A DNA stretch of 14,643 nucleotides from Nitrospirota bacterium (GTDB lineage Bacteria > Nitrospirota > Nitrospiria > Nitrospirales > Nitrospiraceae), in assembly GCA_016222925.1 (NCBI GenBank), contig JACRQB010000232.1, positions 1 through 14,643 on the forward strand. Reading direction: 5' to 3'. A program made the translations under genes and the position numbers. Positions within the stretch are counted from its first letter, which is position 1; each line of letters begins with the position of its first letter. Below the pieces are notes generated by a model that saw only the letters and a list, made by a program, of their open reading frames with translations, was not told the DNA's origin and did no database searches. Below are positions 1 through 6,014 of the stretch, in pieces.

Positions 1-735
1 CTCGACGGGGGACAGGTGACCCACCCCGAGGCGGGGACCCCGCAAGGCGGCGTACTCTCGCCGCTGCTGGCGAACATCTACTTGCACGAGGTGCTGGATG
101 TGTGGTTTGAGGACGTAGTCACGTCACGATTACAAGGCGCGGCATTCCTGATCCGGTACGCGGATGACATCATCATCGTGTGCGGACGGGAGGACGATGC
201 TCGGTACGTGGCGACCGCGGTGCCGGAGCGATTCGGGCACTACGCGCTCACGCTGCATCCCGAGAAGACGCGGGTCTGCCCATTCCGGCGACCACGCACG
301 CTCGCCGGGCCAACCGGTGCGGCGGACGACCAGGATCCGGAATCGTTCGACTTTTTGGGGCTGACCCATGGCTGGCGACGGAGTCGGCGCGGGTGGTGGG
401 TCGTGGGGCAGCGGACGGCGAAAGACCGCCTGAGTCGGGCGCTGACACGCGTGAACGACTGGTGCCGGACACATCGGCACGAGGAACTCACCGTGCAACA
501 GGGCGGCCTCGGCCTCAAACTGCGGGGGCACTATGGATACTAGGGCGTCACCGGTAACCTGGTCGCGCTCAAGCGGTTCTCGCATGAGGTGCAACGTCGC
601 TGGCACAAGTGGCTCCGTCGCCGGTCGCAACACGCTCGGATGACCTGGGACCAATTCCAACGGCTGCTGCAGCGCTATCCGCTACCGCGGCCCGTCGTGG
701 TCCATTCCATCTACTGTCGCCCAGCGAATCCGTGA
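1..735 (+). pseudogene. ltrA: Group II intron reverse transcriptase/maturase, 5'-truncated by window and interrupted by a stop
   Basis: The first frame is open from base 1. It shows RT motif 4 (GTPQGGVLSPLLANIYL), the catalytic RT motif 5 (IRYADDIIIVC), the LHPEKTR motif and the FDFLGL motif, then the start of the maturase (X) domain. The frame meets TAG at 541-543 but continues in the same frame for 64 more codons to TGA at 733-735. The continuation (GVTGNLVALKRF, then a Trp/Arg-rich stretch ending in YCRPANP) is typical maturase C-terminus. Family members usually read HYAYYGVTGN at the break, so the TAG sits where a Tyr codon is expected, and a single TAC/TAT-to-TAG change explains it. The product would make the spliceosome-like RNP that splices and retrotransposes the intron. 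As it stands the maturase domain is truncated. Confidence 0.88.
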
Positions 736-741
736 CCTGAG

Positions 742-816
742 GAGCCGGATGTGTTCATCGCGCACGTCCGGATCTGTGGGGGGGCCGGGGCAGGTCACTG
801 CCTCGGTCTACCCGAC
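742..816 (+). ncRNA. Group II intron domains V and VI with predicted 3' splice site
   Basis: Domain V: 742-774 begins GAGCCGGATGTG and ends CACGTCCGGATC, matching the usual 34-nt catalytic hairpin with its AGC triad (743-745). Domain VI: CCGGGGCA (785-792) pairs perfectly, allowing one G-U, with TGCCTCGG (799-806) around a GGTCAC loop. It is followed by TCTACCCGAC (807-816). A810 lies seven bases before the end, the expected distance for the branch-point adenosine, and the intron ends in AC, fitting the AY rule. The closing part of domain V has an unusual G-A opposition where G-U is normal. Confidence 0.75.
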
Positions 817-1074
817 TTTTGTGCATCGCGAGAGCCAGCTCGATTCTCGACGTTACCGAAAAATACAAAAGGAATGGTCCAAGCCTTCGTAAGTTGATAG
901 TCCTTTGCAAAGATGATCTTAGGAGCCTGTGTATTACCTTGTTGAGGCGCGCGGAGTATGGCGCTTCCGATGAGCGGAGCGAAGGAAATGCGGTGAGGAT
1001 CAGTGAGGCGGCTTGGTCGTCTGGCTTGAGCGGTGGAAACAGCAAGAGCCTTTGCTCTTGGTTGAATTGAGTCT

Positions 1075-1095
1075 TCGCCGCTCAGGCGACTTTTT
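1075..1095 (+). terminator. Weak terminator-like hairpin
   Basis: TCGCC (1075-1079) and GGCGA (1085-1089) form a 5-bp stem around GCTCA, followed by C and five T (1091-1095). It sits just after the perfect CAAGAGC/GCTCTTG hairpin at 1043-1060. The stem is short and there is no clear upstream gene, so function is uncertain. Confidence 0.3.
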
Positions 1096-1329
1096 GGCGC
1101 ACATAGCCGGCGAGCTCTCAAAACCCCGACGAACTGGTCTGAGGCTACGCGAAGAAGGGGAACACGCTTGATGAGCGGGCGACCAGGCAGCTGGCTGAGG
1201 TCGGTCGCAGGCCCATCTTAGTATGACCTTTCTTCAACCATCCGAGTGGAGCCTCTAGTGGTGACCTTTGAGTAGGGTCAACAGTATGGCTCAAATTCTC
1301 CGTATGGTGCTCACACCCGAAGAGTCGCG

Positions 1330-1517
1330 GGATGCTCAAAAAAGGCAGCCCTGTAAGGCTGCAGCAAGTGAAGAGGCGAGGATGTACATACCAAGCTTCG
1401 CTTGAACCGCTCACTTCGATCACATGCGAGCGGAGCGGGTATCTTGCCTTCGCCTTTTTTAGTACGTTAAGCTTCTGAGTGACGCGAGAACGTCGCCGGC
1501 AGACTTTTTAAGCATCC
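1330..1517. repeat. Long imperfect palindromic intergenic repeat, copy 1 (with inserted inner hairpin)
   Basis: The ends are inverted: GGATGCTCAAAAA at 1330 against TTTTTAAGCATCC ending at 1517. The left arm (1330 to about 1386) and right arm (about 1461-1517) match the arms of the copy at 3140-3256, including the shared strings GAAGAGGCGAGG on the left and ACGCGAGAACG(T/C)...GGC(A/G)GACTTTTT on the right. The central 70-odd bases are not in copy 2. They hold their own hairpin: ATACC (1388-1392) with GGTAT (1438-1442), and inside it CCGCTC (1407-1412) with GAGCGG (1428-1433). The copy is non-coding and lies 3 bp beyond the stop of the minus-strand gene at 1521. Confidence 0.75.
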
Positions 1518-1520
1518 TGC

Positions 1521-1691
1521 CTAATTACTCTCACCACCTTTCAGGTATCCAAGGCCGATCTTGACCGCTCGACGGGTGATTTCCGCCCAACGTGCTTGGG
1601 GGTAGGCAGAGAGGACCGCCGCAGCTTTGGGGTCCTGGATCTCAAGGTTCAGAATTCTCAAGATGCCGTCGTCAATCTGAATGTCTGCCAC
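1521..1691 (-). CDS. Small protein of unknown function, 56 aa
   Basis: I chose the GTG at 1691-1689 because AAGGAGGG lies just upstream at good spacing; a TTG ten codons earlier has no such site and would place the Shine-Dalgarno inside the gene. The product starts MADIQIDDGILRILNLEI and continues with DPKAAAVLSAYPQ, a helical WAEITRRAVKIGLGYLKG segment and an acidic-basic tail. It has no signal peptide, membrane segment or cysteine. I do not recognise a domain. The size and a short beta-like start followed by amphipathic helices would suit an antitoxin or a small regulatory partner, but no toxin gene is adjacent. It stands alone between the palindromic repeat and the divergent lipoprotein gene. 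Confidence 0.6.
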   Translation of the reverse strand: MADIQIDDGILRILNLEIQDPKAAAVLSAYPQARWAEITRRAVKIGLGYLKGGESN

Positions 1692-1750
1692 TAAACTCCC
1701 TCCTTGTTCATGGGAAGACAACAGGAATACCGCTCGAAGCGGGTGGTGCG

Positions 1751-1779
1751 TTGACTGATCTTTGAACCCATGTTAGCAT
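1751..1779 (+). promoter_or_regulatory. Candidate sigma70 promoter for the lipoprotein genes
   Basis: TTGACT (1751-1756) and TAGCAT (1774-1779) are separated by 17 bases, giving 5/6 and 4/6 matches to the consensus -35 and -10. This lies 70 bases before the ATG at 1849. Confidence 0.45.
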
Positions 1780-1801
1780 GAATCCAACGTTTTTTCTCGG
1801 G

Positions 1802-1824
1802 ATATTATACGTACGGTATATATA
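1802..1824. promoter_or_regulatory. AT-rich inverted repeat upstream of the LPP20-type gene
   Basis: ATATTATAC-GTACG-GTATATATA contains a perfect TATAC/GTATA pair (1806-1810 and 1816-1820) extended imperfectly outward. It lies between the predicted promoter and the ribosome binding site AAGGAGG (1838-1844) of the next gene. It could be an operator, or part of an alternative -10 region (TATATA). Confidence 0.3.
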
Positions 1825-1848
1825 CCTATTCATTTCAAGGAGGATTGT

Positions 1849-2415
1849 ATGATTCGGTCACAGGCGATTCATTCAAGGCTGGTCGGTCCTGGTCTTACCA
1901 TCCTTCTCATCATGGGACTGACGGCTTGTGGCGGTCCTCCTAAATGGGTTGAAAAGGGGTCCGGAGCGTTTAATGAAAAAGACAGCAAAGCGTTTTACGG
2001 GGTGGGGGCTGTCGCGGGCGTTCGGAATGCGCCGCTTGCCTGGGATACGGCCGAGAATCGCGGGAGGGCTGAGATCGCCAAGACCTTTGAGACCTACAGC
2101 GGGTATCTGATGAGAGACTATGCGGCCTCGACGACCGCCGGAGATTTCACCCGGAATACGGAAGAGCAGAACGTCGAGCGAGCCATCAAGACCATCACGA
2201 CGACGACACTCAGCGGAGTCCGGAAAATTGATCAGTACATGGATTCCAAGACCAACACCTATTACGTGTTGACCAAGCTGAGCTTGGAGGATATGAAGAA
2301 CAACTTGGAGCAGGCCAAAGAGCTGAATTCACAAGTACGGGACTTCGTCCGGAAGAATGCCGACCGTCTATTCGAACGGTTGGAGAACGAAGAGGAAAAG
2401 CGAGGCGTTCGTTAA
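1849..2415 (+). CDS. LPP20-family lipoprotein
   Basis: The protein has 188 aa. The start is well set: AAGGAGG ends four bases before the ATG. A lipoprotein signal peptide (hydrophobic LTILLIMG stretch) ends in the lipobox LTAC with the lipidated Cys27, followed by GGPPKWVEKG. The mature part has the PKW...FYGVGAV...ENRGRAEIAKTFETY arrangement of LPP20-like lipoproteins (PF02169 type), then a Thr-rich segment and a charged C-terminal coiled-coil-like helix (LEDMKNNLEQAKEL onward, with many Glu/Arg). It is expected to be exported and anchored to a membrane, most likely the outer membrane because the residue after Cys is Gly rather than Asp. Its molecular function is not established. It is the first gene of the lipoprotein run and is followed 42 bases later by the LpoB-type gene. 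Confidence 0.85.
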   Translation: MIRSQAIHSRLVGPGLTILLIMGLTACGGPPKWVEKGSGAFNEKDSKAFYGVGAVAGVRNAPLAWDTAENRGRAEIAKTFETYSGYLMRDYAASTTAGDFTRNTEEQNVERAIKTITTTTLSGVRKIDQYMDSKTNTYYVLTKLSLEDMKNNLEQAKELNSQVRDFVRKNADRLFERLENEEEKRGVR

Positions 2416-2457
2416 ATCTCAATGAAGAGTGAGCTGTCTACCCCTTCTCGGAGGTTT

Positions 2458-3072
2458 ATGGTGATCCAGAAGTTTCGTTTTTCGCTTGTCGCCACGGTGA
2501 GTGTCGCTCTCACATTGTCTGGATGTGGACACGAAACAAAGGTGACGCGTGTCGAGGCCGGGGTCGTGACCGATTTGAGCGGACGCTGGAACGACACGGA
2601 TTCTCGGATGGTCGCTGAAGCGATGGTCAAGGATGCGTTGCAATATCCGTGGCTAGGGAGTTTTGAAAAAGCGAGTCAACGGCAGCCCGTCGTTGTCGTG
2701 GGGACGGTCCTGAATAGCAGTCATGAACATATCAGCGTGCACACCTTCATTACGGATTTGGAGCGAGAACTCACCAATTCCCAGAAAGTCACGTTCGTGG
2801 CCGGTAAAGGTGAACGCGACGAGGTTCGAACCGAGCGGAAAGAGCAAGCGATGTACGCTCGCGAAGACACGCAGAAAGCCCCTGGGAAAGAGATCGGCGC
2901 CGATTTTATGATGAAGGGCACGATTGCCACCATTCTTGACGAAGCCGATGGGACCAAAGCAGTGTTCTACCAGGTAGACCTTCAAATGATCGATCTGGAG
3001 AACAATGCGAAAGTCTGGTACGGGCAAAAGAAGATCAAGAAGGTGGTTGAAAAGAAACGTATCGTCTTTTAG
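2458..3072 (+). CDS. LpoB-type lipoprotein, putative penicillin-binding protein activator
   Basis: The lipobox LSGC follows a hydrophobic FSLVATVSVALT segment. The mature protein carries the family signature VTDLSGRWNDTDSRMVAEAM and a later GADFMMKGTIATI, then DLQMIDLENNAKVWYGQKKIKK as the last strand and tail; this is the LpoB fold (PF13036). In enterobacteria LpoB is an outer-membrane lipoprotein that reaches through the periplasm to stimulate PBP1b; that role is transferred here by family only. Start choice: GGAGG at 2450-2454 favours ATG 2458 or, at better spacing, GTG 2461 (lipidated Cys at residue 23 or 22). ATG 2422 is in frame but has no ribosome binding site and puts 12 extra polar residues before the signal peptide. 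No PBP gene is in the window. Confidence 0.85.
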   Translation: MVIQKFRFSLVATVSVALTLSGCGHETKVTRVEAGVVTDLSGRWNDTDSRMVAEAMVKDALQYPWLGSFEKASQRQPVVVVGTVLNSSHEHISVHTFITDLERELTNSQKVTFVAGKGERDEVRTERKEQAMYAREDTQKAPGKEIGADFMMKGTIATILDEADGTKAVFYQVDLQMIDLENNAKVWYGQKKIKKVVEKKRIVF

Positions 3073-3101
3073 TAGCTGCGGGTAATGTCGACGATATAGC
3101 C

Positions 3102-3121
3102 GGCACTGTCTGTCCAGTGCC
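3102..3121 (+). other. Hairpin after the LpoB-type gene
   Basis: GGCACTG (3102-3108) and CAGTGCC (3115-3121) form a perfect 7-bp stem with a TCTGTC loop, 30 bases after the stop. No T-run follows, so it is at best a factor-dependent terminator or an mRNA-stabilising stem. Confidence 0.4.
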
Positions 3122-3139
3122 AATGTCAGAATAACTTCA

Positions 3140-3256
3140 GGATGCTCAAGGAAACTGTCCAGCAAGGTTGCAGCGAGCGAAGAGGCGAGGCGTACGCTTC
3201 CGTACGTTGAGACTCTGAGCGATGCGAGAACGCTGCTGGCGGACTTTTTCGGCATC
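3140..3256. repeat. Long imperfect palindromic intergenic repeat, copy 2
   Basis: The 117-bp element begins GGATGCTCAAGG and ends CTTTTTCGGCATC, its ends being inverted relative to each other. The apex is a perfect hairpin CGTACG-CTTC-CGTACG (3191-3206). Flanking it are GCGAGCGAAGAGGCGAGG on the left and GACTCTGAGCGATGCGAGAA on the right, partly complementary, so the whole element can fold into one long imperfect stem. It matches the arms of the 1330-1517 copy. It lies between two lipoprotein genes, 62 bases before the preferred start of the next one, so it would be transcribed if they share an mRNA. Confidence 0.75.
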
Positions 3257-3317
3257 AGGTTAGATTCCGCGGACGCTGTTGAACCCAATCCTCCCACGCT
3301 TTGCCCACGGGGCTTCT

Positions 3318-4856
3318 GTGCGGTGGGGCGTTGTCACCCCGATCTCGTTGTTGCCGTTTCTTGCCGTTCTTGTGTTGTTGGCCGGCTGTGGTCCCTCCGT
3401 CAATCACTATCTCCTCATTGAACAAAGCCTCTTTGCCGGTGATCCGCAACGGGCCGCGGCGATCGTCGAGCAGACCGAGAAAGAGTATGGAACGAAGGCG
3501 CGCCTACTCTATGCAATGGATCGTGGAATGGTGCTGCAGTTAGCAGGTGATTATCAGCAAAGCAGTGCGGCATTGGAGCGAGCGGACGAAGAGGTCGAGC
3601 GGCTCTATACCAGAACCATCCGTTCTGAAACCGCCGCATTTCTGACCAACGATAATGCCCTGCCGTACGAAGGGGACGCGTACGAACACGTCATGATCAA
3701 CGTGATCAAGGCCATCAACTACGCGGTTCAGGGGCAGCTCCAGGGCGCACTGGTGGAGGCACGACGAATCGACCATCGCTTGAATGTGCTCAGTGACAGA
3801 GTGAAGGATGCAACCAAGTATCGGAATGACGGGTTTGCTCGGTATGTATGCGGTATCTTGTACGAAGCGGTTGGGGATCTGAACAATGCGTTTATCGCCT
3901 ACCGGAATGCCTATGAAGCGTATGGAGCCATGAGCGGGTGGATGAAAATGTCCGCTCCTCCGTCTTTGCGCGCCGATCTTCTGCGGACGGCGGAGGCGCT
4001 CGACCTCGCAACTGAATTTGCTGAATATCGACAGGCATTCCCTGATGTCGTCTGGCAACCTCTTTCATCTCAGGAGCGACTCGCTCAAGTCGTGATGATC
4101 AGCTATAATGGGCGGGCTCCGCGCAAAGAGGATCTCTTCTTGGACTTACCTATTAGTCTTGATGCCGCACAGTTAGTCTTGCTGAATAGGGGGGTCTTCA
4201 GGTCGCCCTATCAACGAGATCGCGTTGCAGACAGCGTACTATACGGACTCAATGGGCGCGTGGTTCGTGTTGCGCTTCCGCAGTTAGTTCCACAGAAGAC
4301 GCAGGTCACATCCGAAAGTATGACATTAACGGATTCGATCGGCCAGTCAGTCATTGTTCGGTCTGAGCGGGCGCATAATGTCACCGCACTGGCTGAGAAA
4401 AGCCTTTCGGAACGTCTGCCGTCGATCACGGTGAAAGCGCTTGCGCGAGCCGCGACGAAATATGCGGCGGCAGAAGGAGCCATGATCGGAGCGCAACATG
4501 CCGCCGGAAAAGATGCTGCCCCCTGGGTCGGACTGTTGGTCGGGCTCGTGGCTCATGGAATGGCAGTGGCATCCGAAGAAGCCGACAAGCGAAGCTGGCA
4601 GACCTTACCCGACGAAATTCACGTGGCCCGAGCGTGGGTCCCGCCAGGCCAGTACCACCTGTCCGTTCGACCGTCGGGGCAAGGGGCGACGACGGCGAAA
4701 GATGGACAACTATCCATCGAGTCAATACCTGACCGGGGTCGGCCAAGCAGACACTCGAAGCAATGCAGAGGATCAGGCGTATGCGGCCGTGGCTCGCATC
4801 TTCAAGGCAGAAGTGGCGGCGCAAGCGAAGGACTGGGAATCGTACTGGGTCGTTGA
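3318..4856 (+). CDS. COG3014-type lipoprotein with an out-of-frame C-terminus
   Basis: The start is uncertain. GTG 3318 gives MRWGVVTPISLLPFLAVLVL and lipobox LAGC; TTG 3279 is the furthest upstream alternative and adds 13 residues; neither has a strong ribosome binding site. After the lipobox comes CGPSVNHYLLIEQSLFAGDP, then a helical tetratricopeptide-like region (AAAIVEQ, QLAGDYQQSSAALERAD, INYAVQGQLQGALVEARRID, ILYEAVGDLNNAFIAYRNAY) as in COG3014 proteins. Further on are a beta-rich region, a glycine/alanine-rich hydrophobic segment (VGLLVGLVAHGMAVA) and a VPPGQYHLSVRP strand. From about 4700 the translation turns into Arg/Gly/Ser-rich residues that are plainly the wrong frame of the next gene. 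The true C-terminus is lost, so the last ~45 residues are nonsense. COG3014, LpoB and LPP20-type genes are neighbours in other bacteria too; function unknown. Confidence 0.75.
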   Translation: MRWGVVTPISLLPFLAVLVLLAGCGPSVNHYLLIEQSLFAGDPQRAAAIVEQTEKEYGTKARLLYAMDRGMVLQLAGDYQQSSAALERADEEVERLYTRTIRSETAAFLTNDNALPYEGDAYEHVMINVIKAINYAVQGQLQGALVEARRIDHRLNVLSDRVKDATKYRNDGFARYVCGILYEAVGDLNNAFIAYRNAYEAYGAMSGWMKMSAPPSLRADLLRTAEALDLATEFAEYRQAFPDVVWQPLSSQERLAQVVMISYNGRAPRKEDLFLDLPISLDAAQLVLLNRGVFRSPYQRDRVADSVLYGLNGRVVRVALPQLVPQKTQVTSESMTLTDSIGQSVIVRSERAHNVTALAEKSLSERLPSITVKALARAATKYAAAEGAMIGAQHAAGKDAAPWVGLLVGLVAHGMAVASEEADKRSWQTLPDEIHVARAWVPPGQYHLSVRPSGQGATTAKDGQLSIESIPDRGRPSRHSKQCRGSGVCGRGSHLQGRSGGASEGLGIVLGR

Positions 4857-5709
4857 GAATCACGGTGTCTCCAACGCCGAGCGGCGGCTCACGATCGACA
4901 ACGTGACGAAAGTCTCGACCGACAAAGTGCTTGAGAACGTCAGGATCGCGGATGTGTGGTACGACTCGGAGAGCCGGGCGTACTACGCCTTGAGTGTGAT
5001 GAATCGCCCTCAGGCCGAAGCCTCATTGATGGAGAAGGTCGCAGTCTTGGATCGCACGATTGACACGGATGTCACTGAGTCCCGACAAGCCATCGACAAG
5101 CTTGCCAAGGTTCGCGCCCTTCGCCGAGCCGGTCGAAATCTGGTTCTGCGCGAGGTATACAACACGGATTTGCGAGTGATCCGTCCCAGCGGGCAAGGGA
5201 CCCCCTCTGCCTATCAGGTAAACGAATTATCTGGTGAGTTGGAGCAATTTCTTGCTACGAATCTGGTGCTTGCGGTACAAGTGTCCGGTGACCATGCAGA
5301 ACCGGTCGGGCGTGCGCTGGCTGAAGGGCTGATCCGGGAAGGGTTTCATGTGACCACAAAGATGGAAGGTGAAAAAGCTGGTTCCCCTGAATTGATCGTC
5401 AAAGGCACTGTTCGTCTGTTCCCCATCGAGGTGCGGGACCCACATTTCAAGTATGTCCGGTGGTGTAGTGATTTCGAGGTTGTGGAGCCGGGGACACGGC
5501 GGGTTGTCGGGGCGACGGCGCATGGTGGGAGGGAAGGGCACCTGACGGAGCGTGAAGCCACGGCGAAGACGTTGCGTGTCATGCAACAAGAGTTGTCGTC
5601 GGATGTCGCGAAGGCGATTGCCGCGCATATTTTCGGCGAGATCGTGTTACCTGAGACGGCGACGATGCCGGCGAGTTGCCCACGAGAAGAATCAGGAGTG
5701 CGGCGGTAA
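4702..5709 (+). CDS. LPP20/FlgT-like protein missing its signal peptide
   Basis: Recognisable sequence begins at about the ATG at 4702 with NYPSSQYLTGVGQADTRSNA, the start of an LPP20/FlgT-N-like domain, and continues with AVARIFKAEVAAQ, SYWVVENHG and VWYDSESRAYYALSVM. A helical linker follows (MEKVAVLDRTIDTDVTESRQ), then a second alpha/beta domain (LVLAVQVSGDHAEPVGRALA, LIVKGTVRLFPIEV) reminiscent of CsgG/FlgT-type modules. Relatives carry a lipoprotein or Sec signal peptide before YPSSQYL; here there is none, and the same frame further upstream is only the wrong-frame reading of the preceding gene. No good ribosome binding site precedes 4702. I infer that a deletion removed the start of this gene along with the end of its neighbour. 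As written the protein would stay in the cytoplasm or not be made. Confidence 0.7.
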   Translation: MDNYPSSQYLTGVGQADTRSNAEDQAYAAVARIFKAEVAAQAKDWESYWVVENHGVSNAERRLTIDNVTKVSTDKVLENVRIADVWYDSESRAYYALSVMNRPQAEASLMEKVAVLDRTIDTDVTESRQAIDKLAKVRALRRAGRNLVLREVYNTDLRVIRPSGQGTPSAYQVNELSGELEQFLATNLVLAVQVSGDHAEPVGRALAEGLIREGFHVTTKMEGEKAGSPELIVKGTVRLFPIEVRDPHFKYVRWCSDFEVVEPGTRRVVGATAHGGREGHLTEREATAKTLRVMQQELSSDVAKAIAAHIFGEIVLPETATMPASCPREESGVRR

Positions 5710-5740
5710 ATGGACGTTCTTTCATGAGGAGGTATTGATC

Positions 5741-6010
5741 GTGAAAAAGACAGACGAACTCTCCGTCAGCCGAGCTCCACGCAGCCGGGGGCGGGGGTTG
5801 ACCAAATCCGGACAAAAGCTTTCAAGCCGTGTGGCCAAGCGGCGATTGAGCGACCGACTGAAGGAAGACACGGCGTCTTTCAATAGCGGGAATCTTGCCG
5901 ACACCTTGCGAAAAGAGGGGTATGAAGAGGTGCCACTTGATGAACTGCAAGACCGGCTCTCCAAGCTTCAAGGGCCGCTCGCGGAAATCATTCTGAAGGG
6001 GAGGGTGTAA
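5741..6010 (+). CDS. Small basic protein, probable antitoxin partner of the PIN protein
   Basis: The protein has 89 aa. GTG 5741 is preceded by GAGGAGG (5726-5732) eight bases away. The frame is open further upstream, but that part overlaps the preceding gene in another frame. The N-terminus is very basic (RAPRSRGRGLTKSGQKLSSR), followed by a charged helical region and an acidic C-terminal part (GYEEVPLDELQDRLSKLQGP). I see no known antitoxin domain (no clear RHH, AbrB or Phd/YefM pattern). It is called antitoxin-like because it lies directly before a PIN-domain gene with only four bases between them, the usual antitoxin-toxin order of VapBC modules. The basic segment could contact DNA for autoregulation and the C-terminal part could bind the toxin; both are inferences. 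Confidence 0.65.
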   Translation: MKKTDELSVSRAPRSRGRGLTKSGQKLSSRVAKRRLSDRLKEDTASFNSGNLADTLRKEGYEEVPLDELQDRLSKLQGPLAEIILKGRV

Positions 6011-6014
6011 GGGG

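Larger units (their letters stand above)
1..816 (+). mobile_element. Group II intron, 3' portion (5' part lies outside the window)
   Basis: The segment has, in order, the C-terminal half of an intron-encoded reverse transcriptase/maturase, a domain V-like hairpin immediately after its final stop codon, a domain VI hairpin and an intron-type 3' end. This is the usual order in bacterial retroelements of this class. The protein ends without a recognisable HNH endonuclease domain. The predicted last intron bases are AC at 815-816, and the exon would resume with TTTTGTGC at 817. The upstream part (domains I-III, RT motifs before motif 4) is cut off by the window edge, so I cannot tell whether the intron is full length. 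With a nonsense mutation in its protein it is probably not autonomously mobile, though it might splice or move with a maturase supplied in trans. Confidence 0.85.
817..1520. other. About 700 bp without a convincing gene
   Basis: Several short open frames exist on both strands, but none has a good ribosome binding site together with a protein-like composition. What I can see: a perfect 7-bp hairpin CAAGAGC-CTTT-GCTCTTG at 1043-1060, a short stem followed by five T at 1075-1095, and the long palindromic repeat at 1330-1517. A stretch at 1143-1226 translates to GYAKKGNTLDERATRQLAEV and a few more residues before a stop. It looks protein-like and might be a gene remnant, but it is too short to identify. 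Confidence 0.6.

Noticed and set aside
130..660. Long minus-strand open frame opposite the maturase
   Set aside because: The plus strand has clear reverse transcriptase motifs; the minus frame is a mirror effect of GC-rich codons and resembles no protein.
819..1070. Plus-strand open frame just after the intron
   Set aside because: No ribosome binding site, no recognisable motif, and it spans the perfect hairpin at 1043-1060.
1145..1423. Minus-strand open frame of 92 codons
   Set aside because: Overlaps the palindromic repeat, has Ser/Cys/Pro-rich composition and no ribosome binding site.
1330..1517. CRISPR array or attachment site
   Set aside because: There is a single palindrome with no regularly spaced direct repeats and no tRNA or integrase nearby.
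2653..3297. Long minus-strand open frame opposite the LpoB-type gene
   Set aside because: The plus strand carries the lipobox and the DLSGRWNDTDSR signature; this frame is its shadow and runs through the repeat.
4498..4701. N-terminal extension of the LPP20-like gene
   Set aside because: In this region the other frame encodes the COG3014-type protein; the extension is Trp/Pro/Arg-rich nonsense.
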